DNA from: SZUA-36 sp963704855
Lineage (GTDB): Bacteria > Pseudomonadota > Gammaproteobacteria > Xanthomonadales > SZUA-36
Assembly (NCBI GenBank): GCA_963704855.1
Contig: CAVPHY010000028.1
Span: 1,240,001 to 1,304,000, forward strand
Reading direction: 5' to 3'
Length of the DNA: 64,000 bases
A model generated the notes under the pieces. The model saw only the letters and a program-made list of their open reading frames with translations, was not told the origin of the DNA and made no database searches. Of this stretch, positions 9,198 to 17,114 are shown one piece after another. The translations under genes were made by a program, and so were the position numbers. Every line of letters begins with the position of its first letter. Positions within the stretch are counted from its first letter, which is position 1.

Positions 9198-9837
9198 AGT
9201 ACTTAATCAACTTTTTTTCACGTCTGGCTATTTTATCGAAGTTTCTTAGCAATCGTTCATCCCTCGAGGCCTTGTTGGTCAGGCCGAGTTTAAACAGCAG
9301 TTTTGACATCGAAAGACCGGGGCGCTCGTGAAAGGGAATCAGGTTAAAGTCGAACAGTTTTGGTATCGGTTCGCCGCTGGATTCGTCAACGATCACATTG
9401 AAGGCGTGAATGTCCACATCATAAAAACCGGCGTTATGAGCCAGATCGAGGATGGTTTGCAGGTGTTGCCTAAAACCAGGTGGAATCTTGCCTCTATTTT
9501 CCAGGTAATAGAAGTAGTACAACGGCCCGATCAGTCGTTCCTGAACCATGGCGCAGAGATCCGGGTTGGCCCAGTAGTGAAGCGGCTTTGCAATATAACC
9601 ACAAAGACCCGGCAACTCATAGATGGTCTTGTTACGCTGAAACTCGAACTCGGCGATATTAAGACTGTGCCGCTTTGCGTGATTCCTGATACCCTCCGGC
9701 TTATATACCTTCAGGGCAACCGGTTGCCCATGCCACTCTCCGCCATAAACGATGCTGCGACCACCTTCACCCAGTTTTTCAAGGATTTGGACTTCGCCAA
9801 TCTGATTTGGAAGGTCCCTGTTAATGGTTGTAGACAC
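9190..9837 (-). CDS. Protein-kinase-like fold protein of the sulfotransferase cassette
   Basis: A 215-residue protein starting with GTG. It has a glycine-rich nucleotide loop GEGGRSIVYGG (about residues 20-30) followed by VALKVYK with the ATP-anchoring Lys. A catalytic-loop equivalent YDVDIHAFNVIVDE keeps the catalytic Asp and the metal-binding Asn in an altered order, and LFDFN replaces the DFG motif. It is too short for a full eukaryotic-type kinase and looks like the small-molecule/lipopolysaccharide kinase branch. It is the first gene of the four-gene run. Likely substrate is a sugar or glycolipid, by context only. Confidence 0.65.
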   Translation of the reverse strand: MSTTINRDLPNQIGEVQILEKLGEGGRSIVYGGEWHGQPVALKVYKPEGIRNHAKRHSLNIAEFEFQRNKTIYELPGLCGYIAKPLHYWANPDLCAMVQERLIGPLYYFYYLENRGKIPPGFRQHLQTILDLAHNAGFYDVDIHAFNVIVDESSGEPIPKLFDFNLIPFHERPGLSMSKLLFKLGLTNKASRDERLLRNFDKIARREKKLIKYFE

Positions 9838-10003
9838 CTATGAGGTTTGCAGTACGCATACGATAGTGAAAAATACGCTGGAATTGCTCAGCATTATAGC
9901 GACGATCCAAATGAGTAACCAACGGCATGGCCTGGATTGTACAGGTAGCGTAGGATGATTTATCGGTGAAGCCACAAAAATGGCACTGTTGGACTTTCAT
10001 GTC

Positions 10004-10225
10004 TGCATAGCCTCGCCGCTGTGCTCAACCAAAGGTCAATGGTTTCTGTCAGCTATGCACGGCGTTTGCCGGACGTTGGGGTAGGTAGTTGGTTCCGGGA
10101 CCGTACGAGGCAGGAAGCCGAGTATCGAGCGCCACAGGGAGGAGGTGAGACCGGGAACCGGTCGAGAGGCTGGCCTGGGCCATGTGACTAGCGCGTCCCG
10201 GAAGTAACTACCTACCCCAGCGTCC
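10004..10225 (+). ncRNA. Candidate structured element or MITE-like inverted repeat
   Basis: This lies in the gene-free stretch 9838-10320. A first inverted repeat TGCATAGC (10004-10011) / GCTATGCA (10052-10059) encloses a smaller AACCA/TGGTT pair. A second has 30-base arms (10071-10100 and 10196-10225) that agree at 27 of 30 positions as inverted repeat, with two of the three differences being G-U compatible in the plus-strand RNA. The 95-base interior contains short hairpins (GGC...GCC, GGCC TG GGCC). It could be a structured RNA on either strand, or a miniature inverted-repeat element. I found no coding ORF, reverse transcriptase or transposase next to it. The rest of 9838-10320 shows nothing I can assign. 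Confidence 0.45.
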
Positions 10226-10320
10226 TTGCCACCTTACATAACTACCCCCCCTGCGGAGATACACTATACAGGTGATACTTGATGAGATCAGGAACTAAAC
10301 GACAACGTGAGTTGCAACTT

Positions 10321-11658
10321 TCAGTTCAGTTGCGATTTCAGTCTCGGGTACCAGGCCGCCTGGGCGATACCGCGCGCAGCCATGAAGACCAGAATAGCCC
10401 CCCACAGGCCCTGAAGACCCCAGCGCGCTGACATCGGGCTGAGTAAGAGGACATAGATCAGGAAGGCAATCGCCATGGTCCCCATCATTGCGGCGCCCGC
10501 CGTTGCGGCGATATAGACACCATCGAACTGGTAACAGGCCACCGCAACAACGGGTAGGGCGACTACCAGTGGCATCAGGACACCGACAGCATCGCGAACG
10601 GTGGTCAGGTCCGTCAATAGCGCTGTCAGGTTTGCGCCGGCCAGCCAGAAGCCGAGTGCGTAGACCAAGCTGGCTGCCAATGCCCAGAAGCCCGTCAATT
10701 TAACCCAGTAATGAAACAGCCTTTCTTTGCCTTCACCCCAGGCGGAGCCGGCCAGCGCTTCGGTTGCGTGCGCAAAACCATCCAGCCCCAGTGATATCAG
10801 CAACAGGTATTGCATGACCACGTGGCTGGCCGCCATCTCCACCTCGCCGAGGGCACCGGCAACACGCATCACGAGTGACAGTGCGGTCATCAGCAGAATT
10901 GTGCGGATGAATATATAGCCGTTGACGGCAATCAGCTTTTTAAAACCGGACATCAACCAGGTCCGGGTGTCCTTCAGACCGTTCAGCAGCGTATGCAAGC
11001 CAAATATCTGCACCAATAACCACACACCGACAAGCGCCGCCAACCATTGGGCTATCAGGGTTCCCCAGGCTACGCCCGCCACACCCAGGCCCAGTACCAC
11101 GACAAAAACTACGTTAAGTACTGCGTTGGTAATATTTAAGACCAGTTGCTGCACGAGCACCAATCCCGTCCTGGCAAGACCGAAAAGCACACCGGAAACC
11201 GCGTAGACCAGGAGGCTGGCCGGGGCCGCCCAGATACGGATGTGGTAATACTCCGTGGTCAGTTGCAGGACGCTGTCCGGTGGCGCCAGGGCCTTGATCG
11301 ACAGGTACAAAATTACATCCTGAAGCAGCAGCAAAACGGCGCCGAGAGCGAGCGCGAGTGCGGCGCTGCGCCATATGCCGGATACCAGTTTTTCGGTATC
11401 GTTCTTGCCTTTGGCCTGGGCGATGATACCGGTGGTACCCATACGCAGAAACCCGAAAGCCCAGAAGATGAAATTGAATATCACGCTGCCGAGGCCGATT
11501 GCGGCCAGGTAGGCAGGATCGGCGAGGTGGCCGATGGCCCAGGTGTCAACCAGTCCAACCAACGGTGCCGACGAGTTCGCCAGGATCGCCGGGAACGCAA
11601 TCGCGATGATGGTCCGGTGTGGATGCTTCGATTGTTGAACTGGCGATTCAGCCTGCAT
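10321..11658 (-). CDS. MATE family efflux transporter (DinF-like)
   Basis: A 445-residue protein with about 12 hydrophobic helices arranged as two similar halves. The N-terminus has the MATE pattern IAFPAILANSSAPLVGLVDTWAIGHL followed by GLGSVIFNFIFWAFGFLRMG, closest to the DinF branch. It should export organic compounds in exchange for Na+ or H+ across the inner membrane. It is divergent from msrP, and the 147-base gap between them must hold both promoters. The substrate cannot be predicted. Confidence 0.9.
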   Translation of the reverse strand: MQAESPVQQSKHPHRTIIAIAFPAILANSSAPLVGLVDTWAIGHLADPAYLAAIGLGSVIFNFIFWAFGFLRMGTTGIIAQAKGKNDTEKLVSGIWRSAALALALGAVLLLLQDVILYLSIKALAPPDSVLQLTTEYYHIRIWAAPASLLVYAVSGVLFGLARTGLVLVQQLVLNITNAVLNVVFVVVLGLGVAGVAWGTLIAQWLAALVGVWLLVQIFGLHTLLNGLKDTRTWLMSGFKKLIAVNGYIFIRTILLMTALSLVMRVAGALGEVEMAASHVVMQYLLLISLGLDGFAHATEALAGSAWGEGKERLFHYWVKLTGFWALAASLVYALGFWLAGANLTALLTDLTTVRDAVGVLMPLVVALPVVAVACYQFDGVYIAATAGAAMMGTMAIAFLIYVLLLSPMSARWGLQGLWGAILVFMAARGIAQAAWYPRLKSQLN

Positions 11659-11764
11659 GGTTATGGGTTCGTGTGATGGCGCAGCGGCTATAATAACGGT
11701 GTCTGAAAACGGGCGTGAATTTTTTGGAAATAAAAATGCGTTTTGTCCGGTCTATGATTCCGTA

Positions 11765-11778
11765 AGCTCACGTGAGCT
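11765..11778. promoter_or_regulatory. Perfect 14-bp palindrome upstream of msrP
   Basis: AGCTCACGTGAGCT is a perfect palindrome 28 bases before the msrP start, downstream of a TATAAT-like hexamer at 11689-11694. It may be an operator; no regulator is identified. Confidence 0.3.
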
Positions 11779-11805
11779 CAAAGTACCAATAACAGGGAAT
11801 ATTAA

Positions 11806-12768
11806 ATGTTAATACAACGGCCCGGTCATATTTCGCCTTCCGAGATAACGGATGAATCTGTCTATTTGAAACGCAGGGAACTTCTGAAGCAGGCAGGTCT
11901 TGTTGCAGCGGGTGCGTTGGCAGGTCAATCGGTGTTTGCCTCCGGGGTTGCGGACCCTACGGGTTCCATCCTGCCGGGTGTACAGAAAAGCCCTTACAGC
12001 ACAGACGAACCGGTTAACTCATGGTCGGATATAACCACCTATAACAACTACTATGAATTCGGCACCGGCAAGGAAGACCCGTCGCGCAATGCCGTTGGCT
12101 TCAAGCCCCGCCCGTGGAATGTCAGTATCAGCGGTGAATGTGACAAGCCCGGAAATTACAATTACGAGGATCTCGTTTCACCCCATGCTCTGGAGGAGCG
12201 GATTTACCGGCTCCGATGTGTTGAGGCCTGGTCCATGGTCATTCCATGGGTGGGAATACCGCTTGGAAGCCTGCTAAAACGCTTCGAGCCCAACTCCAGG
12301 GCAAAATATGTACGGTTTAAAACATTGCTGGATCCTGAGCGTATGCCGGGCCAACGGCGACGTATCCTCGACTGGCCTTACGTGGAAGGTCTGACGATCG
12401 AAGAGGCCATGCATCCTTTGACATTGATGGCCGTGGGGCTGTACGGGCGCGAGTTGCCCAACCAGAACGGTGCGCCGATGCGCCTGGTCGTACCCTGGAA
12501 ATACGGATTTAAAAGCATCAAGGCGATCGCTGAAATCAGTTTTACAGACCGGCGCCCGCGTAGCAGTTGGGAGCAGGCGATCCCCGCGGAATATGGTTTT
12601 TACGCCAATGTGAATCCGGAGGTATCTCATCCACGTTGGAGCCAGGCAATGGAGCGGCCCATCGGCGCTGGTGTGTTTGCAGGTAAAAAACCGACATTGA
12701 TGTTTAACGGTTATGCCAACGAGGTTGCGGCCCTGTACACCGGTCTGAATTTGCGGAAGAACTACTAG
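11806..12768 (+). CDS. msrP: Protein-methionine-sulfoxide reductase catalytic subunit MsrP
   Basis: A 320-residue molybdopterin enzyme (YedY family) that reduces methionine sulfoxide in oxidised periplasmic proteins. The N-terminus carries a twin-arginine export signal (KRRELLKQAGLVAAGAL). The Mo-coordinating Cys is in RLRCVEAWSM (Cys138), and the cofactor-binding region GRELPNQNGAPMRLVVPWKYG is complete. Length is normal for the family. The membrane heme subunit gene msrQ follows after 37 bases, giving the standard msrPQ operon that takes electrons from the quinone pool. Confidence 0.95.
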   Translation: MLIQRPGHISPSEITDESVYLKRRELLKQAGLVAAGALAGQSVFASGVADPTGSILPGVQKSPYSTDEPVNSWSDITTYNNYYEFGTGKEDPSRNAVGFKPRPWNVSISGECDKPGNYNYEDLVSPHALEERIYRLRCVEAWSMVIPWVGIPLGSLLKRFEPNSRAKYVRFKTLLDPERMPGQRRRILDWPYVEGLTIEEAMHPLTLMAVGLYGRELPNQNGAPMRLVVPWKYGFKSIKAIAEISFTDRRPRSSWEQAIPAEYGFYANVNPEVSHPRWSQAMERPIGAGVFAGKKPTLMFNGYANEVAALYTGLNLRKNY

Positions 12769-12805
12769 TGTCATGTGAAGCCTATATTGCGGGGTTCAGC
12801 GAGTC

Positions 12806-13432
12806 GTGAAGTGGTTGGGCGCAAGGCCCGGCTCGAAACCGTTCTACCGGGTGAGCAAGCCGGTCGTATTTTTGATCTGCCTGTTACCCCTGGCGGTTCT
12901 TGTCATGCGTGCGTTCTCGTTGGCGGGAATGGACCTGGGTGCCAACCCTGTCGAAGCGTTGTTACATGAGCTGGGTCGTTGGGGGCTGAAGTTCCTGTTG
13001 CTGACTTTAACCATCACACCGTTGCGACGCTGGACAGGTTGGAACTGGTTGCTGGGGTTTCGGCGTATGCTGGGGCTGTTCGCCTTTTTCTATATCGTGC
13101 TGCATTTCACAGTCTATGCTGTTCTTGACCAGGGTCTGAATTTTACCGCTATCATCGAGGATGTCGTCAAACGGCCCTATATCACGCTGGGTATGGCCGG
13201 TCTTCTGATGCTGGTTCCGTTGGCGGTCACGTCAACCCGGGGGATGATGCGGCGGCTCGGTAAACGCTGGCAGACGCTGCACCGCCTGGTGTATGCAATT
13301 GCCATCATGGGTGTATGGCATTTTTACTGGCAGGTCAAGCTCGATACGCTGGAACCGCTGCTATACGCGTTGGTGCTGGCAGGATTGCTGGCTACACGCG
13401 TGTATTACGCACGCGCCAATCAGCGCAGCTGA
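12806..13432 (+). CDS. msrQ: MsrQ heme-binding membrane subunit
   Basis: A 208-residue integral membrane protein of the YedZ/MsrQ family with about six helices. Conserved histidines for b-type heme are visible in HELGRWGLK, LHFTVYAV, LHRLVYAIAIMGVWHF. It passes electrons from the respiratory chain to MsrP in the periplasm. The start is GTG at 12806. It belongs to the msrPQ operon. Confidence 0.94.
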   Translation: MKWLGARPGSKPFYRVSKPVVFLICLLPLAVLVMRAFSLAGMDLGANPVEALLHELGRWGLKFLLLTLTITPLRRWTGWNWLLGFRRMLGLFAFFYIVLHFTVYAVLDQGLNFTAIIEDVVKRPYITLGMAGLLMLVPLAVTSTRGMMRRLGKRWQTLHRLVYAIAIMGVWHFYWQVKLDTLEPLLYALVLAGLLATRVYYARANQRS

Positions 13433-13526
13433 AGGCTGAAATTTAGCTGATATTCTGCGGTGCCGGTGTTGCGCCGGTGGTAGAATTCCAAGGGTAAAAA
13501 CAATAGAACCACAATCAGAGGTTGTC

Positions 13527-15353
13527 ATGAAAATATTCAAAAAAATCATGAAATGGCTCGGCCTGACGCTGGTCCTGCTGTTGGTGCTGGGTGGCGCGTT
13601 CTTGGCGCACAGCTGGTACTTCAAGCCCGTCAATATCAACGTCTTTTTTGCCCGGGCATTCCTGCAGGTTGCGCTTGAAAGCCCCGAGATGCTCAGCTCT
13701 ATCCACGTGCTGGAGCAGTTTGGCATCAAGGGTCACAACGCGAAGCTGGATGATGAGAGCATGGCTGCCGGCGACCGCTTGTTTGCGCATTTGAAGGAAA
13801 GCCGGGAAATACTGGTGAGTTACGAGGACGAGGGCCTTGCCGAAGGTGACATCATGTCCAAGCGGATTGCGCTGAACCTGATGGACATGATGATGGAACT
13901 GGAGGAATACCGTTTTCATAATTACCCGGTCAACCAGTTATTTGGCGTGCAAAATGGTTTTCCGTCATTCATGGAATCCACCCACCAGGTACACAGTGTC
14001 AGGGATGCCGAGGATTACGTAGTACGCCTGTCACAGCTCGGACGAAAATTTGACCAGGTGCTTGATGGCCTGCGCCACCGTGAGGAACTGGGTATTTTGC
14101 CGCCACAGTTCGTTGTGACCGCTGTGCTGGAGGAAATGCGGAATTTCGTGACGACTCCGGCGCCTGAGGGCATCCTCATGGTTTCGCTGACCGACAAAAT
14201 GAAGGAAGCAGGCCTGTCGGAATCGGAGCAGCGGAGAATTGCACTGGAGGCACGCGCCCAGATTGAAAACACGGTTTATCCGGCCTATGAGAGCCTGATC
14301 AATTACTTTGACGTGCTCGATGACAAGGTCAGCGAAAACAACGGTGTCTGGGCATTGCCGGATGGAGATAATTTCTACCGCCTGGCCATGCGCCTGTTTA
14401 CCACGACGGATTACACACCGGATTTCCTGCATGATTTCGGACTTGCCGAGGTGGAGCGTCTGCAGTCAGAGATACTCGAGATTATGCAGGCCGAGGGTTG
14501 GGATGTGTCACAGGGGTTTCATCCGGCTATCTCAGAACTGGCCGAGAGCCCGAAGTTCTACTACTCGGACAGTGTTGAGGGCCGCGACCAGATACTGGCG
14601 GATTACCGCCTGATTATTGAGGAGATTTCCGCCGGGCTAGCGCCTTACTTTGATGTCATGCCCGAAGCGGGCCTGGAGGTGGAGCGGATTCCGGAGTTCA
14701 AGGAAAAAACTTCCCCGGGTGCGTACTATCAGCAACCTGCAATGGATGGCTCCCGGCAGGGTGTTTTCTACGCCAACCTTTACGATATCAAGGCCACACC
14801 CCGTTACAGCATGAGAACACTGGCTTATCACGAAGGCATTCCCGGTCACCATTTCCAGCTGGCCATCCAGCAACAGCAGAAAGAGCTACCGTTTTTCCGA
14901 CGACTGATACCCTCGGTTGCCTATTCGGAAGGGTGGGCCTTGTATGCTGAACTCCTCGCCTGGGAACTCGGTTTTCAGGAGGACCCATATGACAACATCG
15001 GCCGGTTGCAGGCGGAGTTATTCCGCGCCGTCAGGCTGGTCGTGGATACGGGTATTCATTACAAACGCTGGAGCCGTGAGCAGGCCATCGATTATATGAT
15101 AAGCAATACCGGTATGGCTGACAGTGATGTGGTCGCTGAAATTGAACGTTATTTCGTCATGCCGGGCCAGGCACTGGCTTACAAGGTGGGTATGACGAAG
15201 ATGCTGGAGTTACGTGACCTGGCACGCGCTGAACTGGGTGATCAGTTTGATATCCGTAAGTTTCACAATGTGGTCCTGACCAATGGCTCGGTGCCTTTGG
15301 ATATCCTGGAAGTTCTCGTCAGGCGGTACATTGCCGACGAGAAATCTTCCTAG
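13527..15353 (+). CDS. DUF885 family protein, membrane-anchored peptidase-like
   Basis: A 608-residue DUF885 protein. An N-terminal hydrophobic segment (about residues 11-29) serves as signal anchor, so the bulk is periplasmic. The family hallmark is HEGIPGHHFQLA, a zinc-binding HExxxGHH-type motif near residue 435, followed by EGWALYAE. Family members are regarded as metallopeptidases, and no substrate is firmly known. It is intact, unlike its paralogue at 34 kb. Its TAG stop and the stop of the convergent pilin-accessory gene share the same CTAG. Confidence 0.88.
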   Translation: MKIFKKIMKWLGLTLVLLLVLGGAFLAHSWYFKPVNINVFFARAFLQVALESPEMLSSIHVLEQFGIKGHNAKLDDESMAAGDRLFAHLKESREILVSYEDEGLAEGDIMSKRIALNLMDMMMELEEYRFHNYPVNQLFGVQNGFPSFMESTHQVHSVRDAEDYVVRLSQLGRKFDQVLDGLRHREELGILPPQFVVTAVLEEMRNFVTTPAPEGILMVSLTDKMKEAGLSESEQRRIALEARAQIENTVYPAYESLINYFDVLDDKVSENNGVWALPDGDNFYRLAMRLFTTTDYTPDFLHDFGLAEVERLQSEILEIMQAEGWDVSQGFHPAISELAESPKFYYSDSVEGRDQILADYRLIIEEISAGLAPYFDVMPEAGLEVERIPEFKEKTSPGAYYQQPAMDGSRQGVFYANLYDIKATPRYSMRTLAYHEGIPGHHFQLAIQQQQKELPFFRRLIPSVAYSEGWALYAELLAWELGFQEDPYDNIGRLQAELFRAVRLVVDTGIHYKRWSREQAIDYMISNTGMADSDVVAEIERYFVMPGQALAYKVGMTKMLELRDLARAELGDQFDIRKFHNVVLTNGSVPLDILEVLVRRYIADEKSS

Positions 15354-16108
15354 GGAACCGCCTGCTCCAACCACGGGTCGATCACGAGCTTATCCACGAC
15401 ATCGCCGCTGCTCGCATCGAGTATTACGGCGAACTGACCGCTCTTTGGCAATGCGGGCACAAACTGCAGTTGGCCGATATCGCCGCCGTGGCTTTCAACC
15501 AGTTGGTCAATTGCGCCAGTGGAATCCGGGCGGGCGTCACGCAAGTCCTGCAAGGGCCGGGATGTTTGCAATACCCGTTGTTTTCTTTCGGCATACACAC
15601 TCCAGAATTCCGGGCGAAACTGCAGGTCGGGTTTGCCTTCGAAGATGACCTCCTGCAACAACCTCTGAAATGCGGCGGGGTCCGCCGGCATATTGGCGTA
15701 TAAATGGATCGGGCCCGCAAATGGTTTGTCCAGGAGTTTTGGATCGGTAATCCGCGCGAGGTCTACATCTCGTTTTGAAAGCACTTCGAAACGGTCCACG
15801 GTATAGACCATGAAGTAGGGTCTGTTCTGGTAAAGGGAGAACGTACCCCCGGCAAGCGCCGCTAATTGCACGCATGCAATAATCGATAAATCAAACACCA
15901 GGCCGCGTTTACCTTTCGAGTAAACAAGCCCGGTCAAAGCCGGCCCGATAAGCCCTGCCGTAATGATCAGCGCTATTGAAAACTTGCCACTCTCTTCAAA
16001 AACCCTAAAAGGGTAGGGGTACCAGGCGTATAGAACCAGGATCCCAAGTACTGCGAGCACTATCAGGGTTGGCCATAGATGGCGAAGCGTGGCGCGTGAT
16101 TTGCTCAT
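15350..16108 (-). CDS. TfpX/TfpZ-type IV pilin accessory protein
   Basis: A 252-residue membrane protein with three N-terminal helices (about residues 12-30, 42-64, 72-93) and a soluble C-terminal part. WYPYPF after the first helix, and YMVYTVDRFEV-like text (YFMVYTVDRFEV, residues about 98-109), match the TfpX/TfpZ pilin accessory family, whose members support assembly or modification of particular type IV pilins. No pilin gene lies nearby. A 59-codon ORF sits 12 bases upstream and may share its transcript. Confidence 0.75.
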   Translation of the reverse strand: MSKSRATLRHLWPTLIVLAVLGILVLYAWYPYPFRVFEESGKFSIALIITAGLIGPALTGLVYSKGKRGLVFDLSIIACVQLAALAGGTFSLYQNRPYFMVYTVDRFEVLSKRDVDLARITDPKLLDKPFAGPIHLYANMPADPAAFQRLLQEVIFEGKPDLQFRPEFWSVYAERKQRVLQTSRPLQDLRDARPDSTGAIDQLVESHGGDIGQLQFVPALPKSGQFAVILDASSGDVVDKLVIDPWLEQAVP

Positions 16109-16120
16109 TGAACACGCGGC

Positions 16121-16300
16121 TTATGCAGAATATACATGGCTTTCCAGAATGGTTTTTGAGGTCGCGGTGACAGGGGTACTGAGTTTTTCCTCATTGGATT
16201 CCGATTGCCTGTGAATGGCGGCCAGCGCAAAGCCGATGGCAATAAGGATCACCGCGATCAACAGGGCGACAAAGTTGTTGGATTTAAAGCGGGATTTCAT
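16121..16300 (-). CDS. Small single-pass membrane protein (59 aa), unknown function
   Basis: A short ORF from ATG 16300 to TAA 16121. It encodes 59 residues: a basic N-terminus (MKSRFKSNN), one strongly hydrophobic helix (FVALLIAVILIAIGFALAA, residues about 10-28), and a polar tail. The positive-inside rule predicts a periplasmic C-terminus. It lies 12 bases upstream of the pilin accessory gene in the same direction. I know no family for it, but the clean helix and close spacing support a real gene. Confidence 0.55.
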   Translation of the reverse strand: MKSRFKSNNFVALLIAVILIAIGFALAAIHRQSESNEEKLSTPVTATSKTILESHVYSA

Positions 16301-16419
16301 AAACCTTCAATGACCGGGTGACAGTGGGTTAGTATAGCAGTGCATTATGAAGGATTCCGGGGCGGTTAAACAGCAGGTTTTCCGGATCAATGAAGCTGAA
16401 AAATTTGAGGAACGGAACG

Positions 16420-17079
16420 TTGAACAGGATACTGATTACAGGCGCAAATCGTGGTATTGGCCTGGAGTTATGCAAGCAACTGGTGGCCCGCGGTGAGGAA
16501 GTCATTGCGGCTTGTCGTGCGTCCAACAGCCAATTGGGTGCAATGAGTCTGCGCGTGATCGAGGGTGTCGATGTCGGTTCGGCAGAATCCATCCTCGATT
16601 TTCAGAAGCAGCCGGGTCTTGATGGCCTGGATTGGGTTATCAATAACGCTGGCATCCTCTCGGTTGAAAGCCTGGCTACGTTAGATTTTGAAAACATCGA
16701 AAAGCAGTTCAGAATCAATGCGCTGGGTCCCTTGCGTGTCACATCGGCCCTGTTGCCAAAGCTGGGCCCTGGCTCAAAAATAGGCATTATTACCAGTCGC
16801 ATGGGCTCCGTTGGGGACAACACTTCGGGAGGCTATTATGGTTACCGTATGTCCAAGGCTGCCGTGAACATGGCGGGCATGTGCCTGGCCCGTGATCTTC
16901 AGGAGCGGGGTATAGCGGTCGCATTACTGCATCCCGGTATGGTCGCCACTGAAATGACAGGTGGACGGGGCGTTTCACCCGAGCAGTCCGCCCGTGGATT
17001 GATTCAGCGGATGGACGCCCTGGATATCAGCCATACCGGCAGTTTCTGGCATGCCGAAGGCGAACAACTGCCTTGGTAG
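16420..17079 (+). CDS. Short-chain dehydrogenase/reductase
   Basis: An SDR-family NAD(P)-dependent oxidoreductase of 219 residues from TTG 16420. The cofactor motif TGANRGIG starts 6 residues in, NNAG lies at about residue 77, and the catalytic YGYRMSKAA (YxxxK) at about 146. The family usually begins just before the TGxxxGxG strand. GAGGA lies 8-9 bases before the TTG, so I prefer it to the in-frame ATG at 16390, which would add ten polar residues. The substrate is unknown. It is convergent with the PLP enzyme gene. Confidence 0.87.
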   Translation: MNRILITGANRGIGLELCKQLVARGEEVIAACRASNSQLGAMSLRVIEGVDVGSAESILDFQKQPGLDGLDWVINNAGILSVESLATLDFENIEKQFRINALGPLRVTSALLPKLGPGSKIGIITSRMGSVGDNTSGGYYGYRMSKAAVNMAGMCLARDLQERGIAVALLHPGMVATEMTGGRGVSPEQSARGLIQRMDALDISHTGSFWHAEGEQLPW

Positions 17080-17114
17080 TTGCCCTGGACTTCGCAACTA
17101 AAGATACTTAGCAG

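Noticed and set aside
10071..10225. Retron or integron attC site
   Set aside because: No reverse transcriptase or integrase nearby, and the RYYYAAC/GTTRRRY boxes are not at the ends of the arms.
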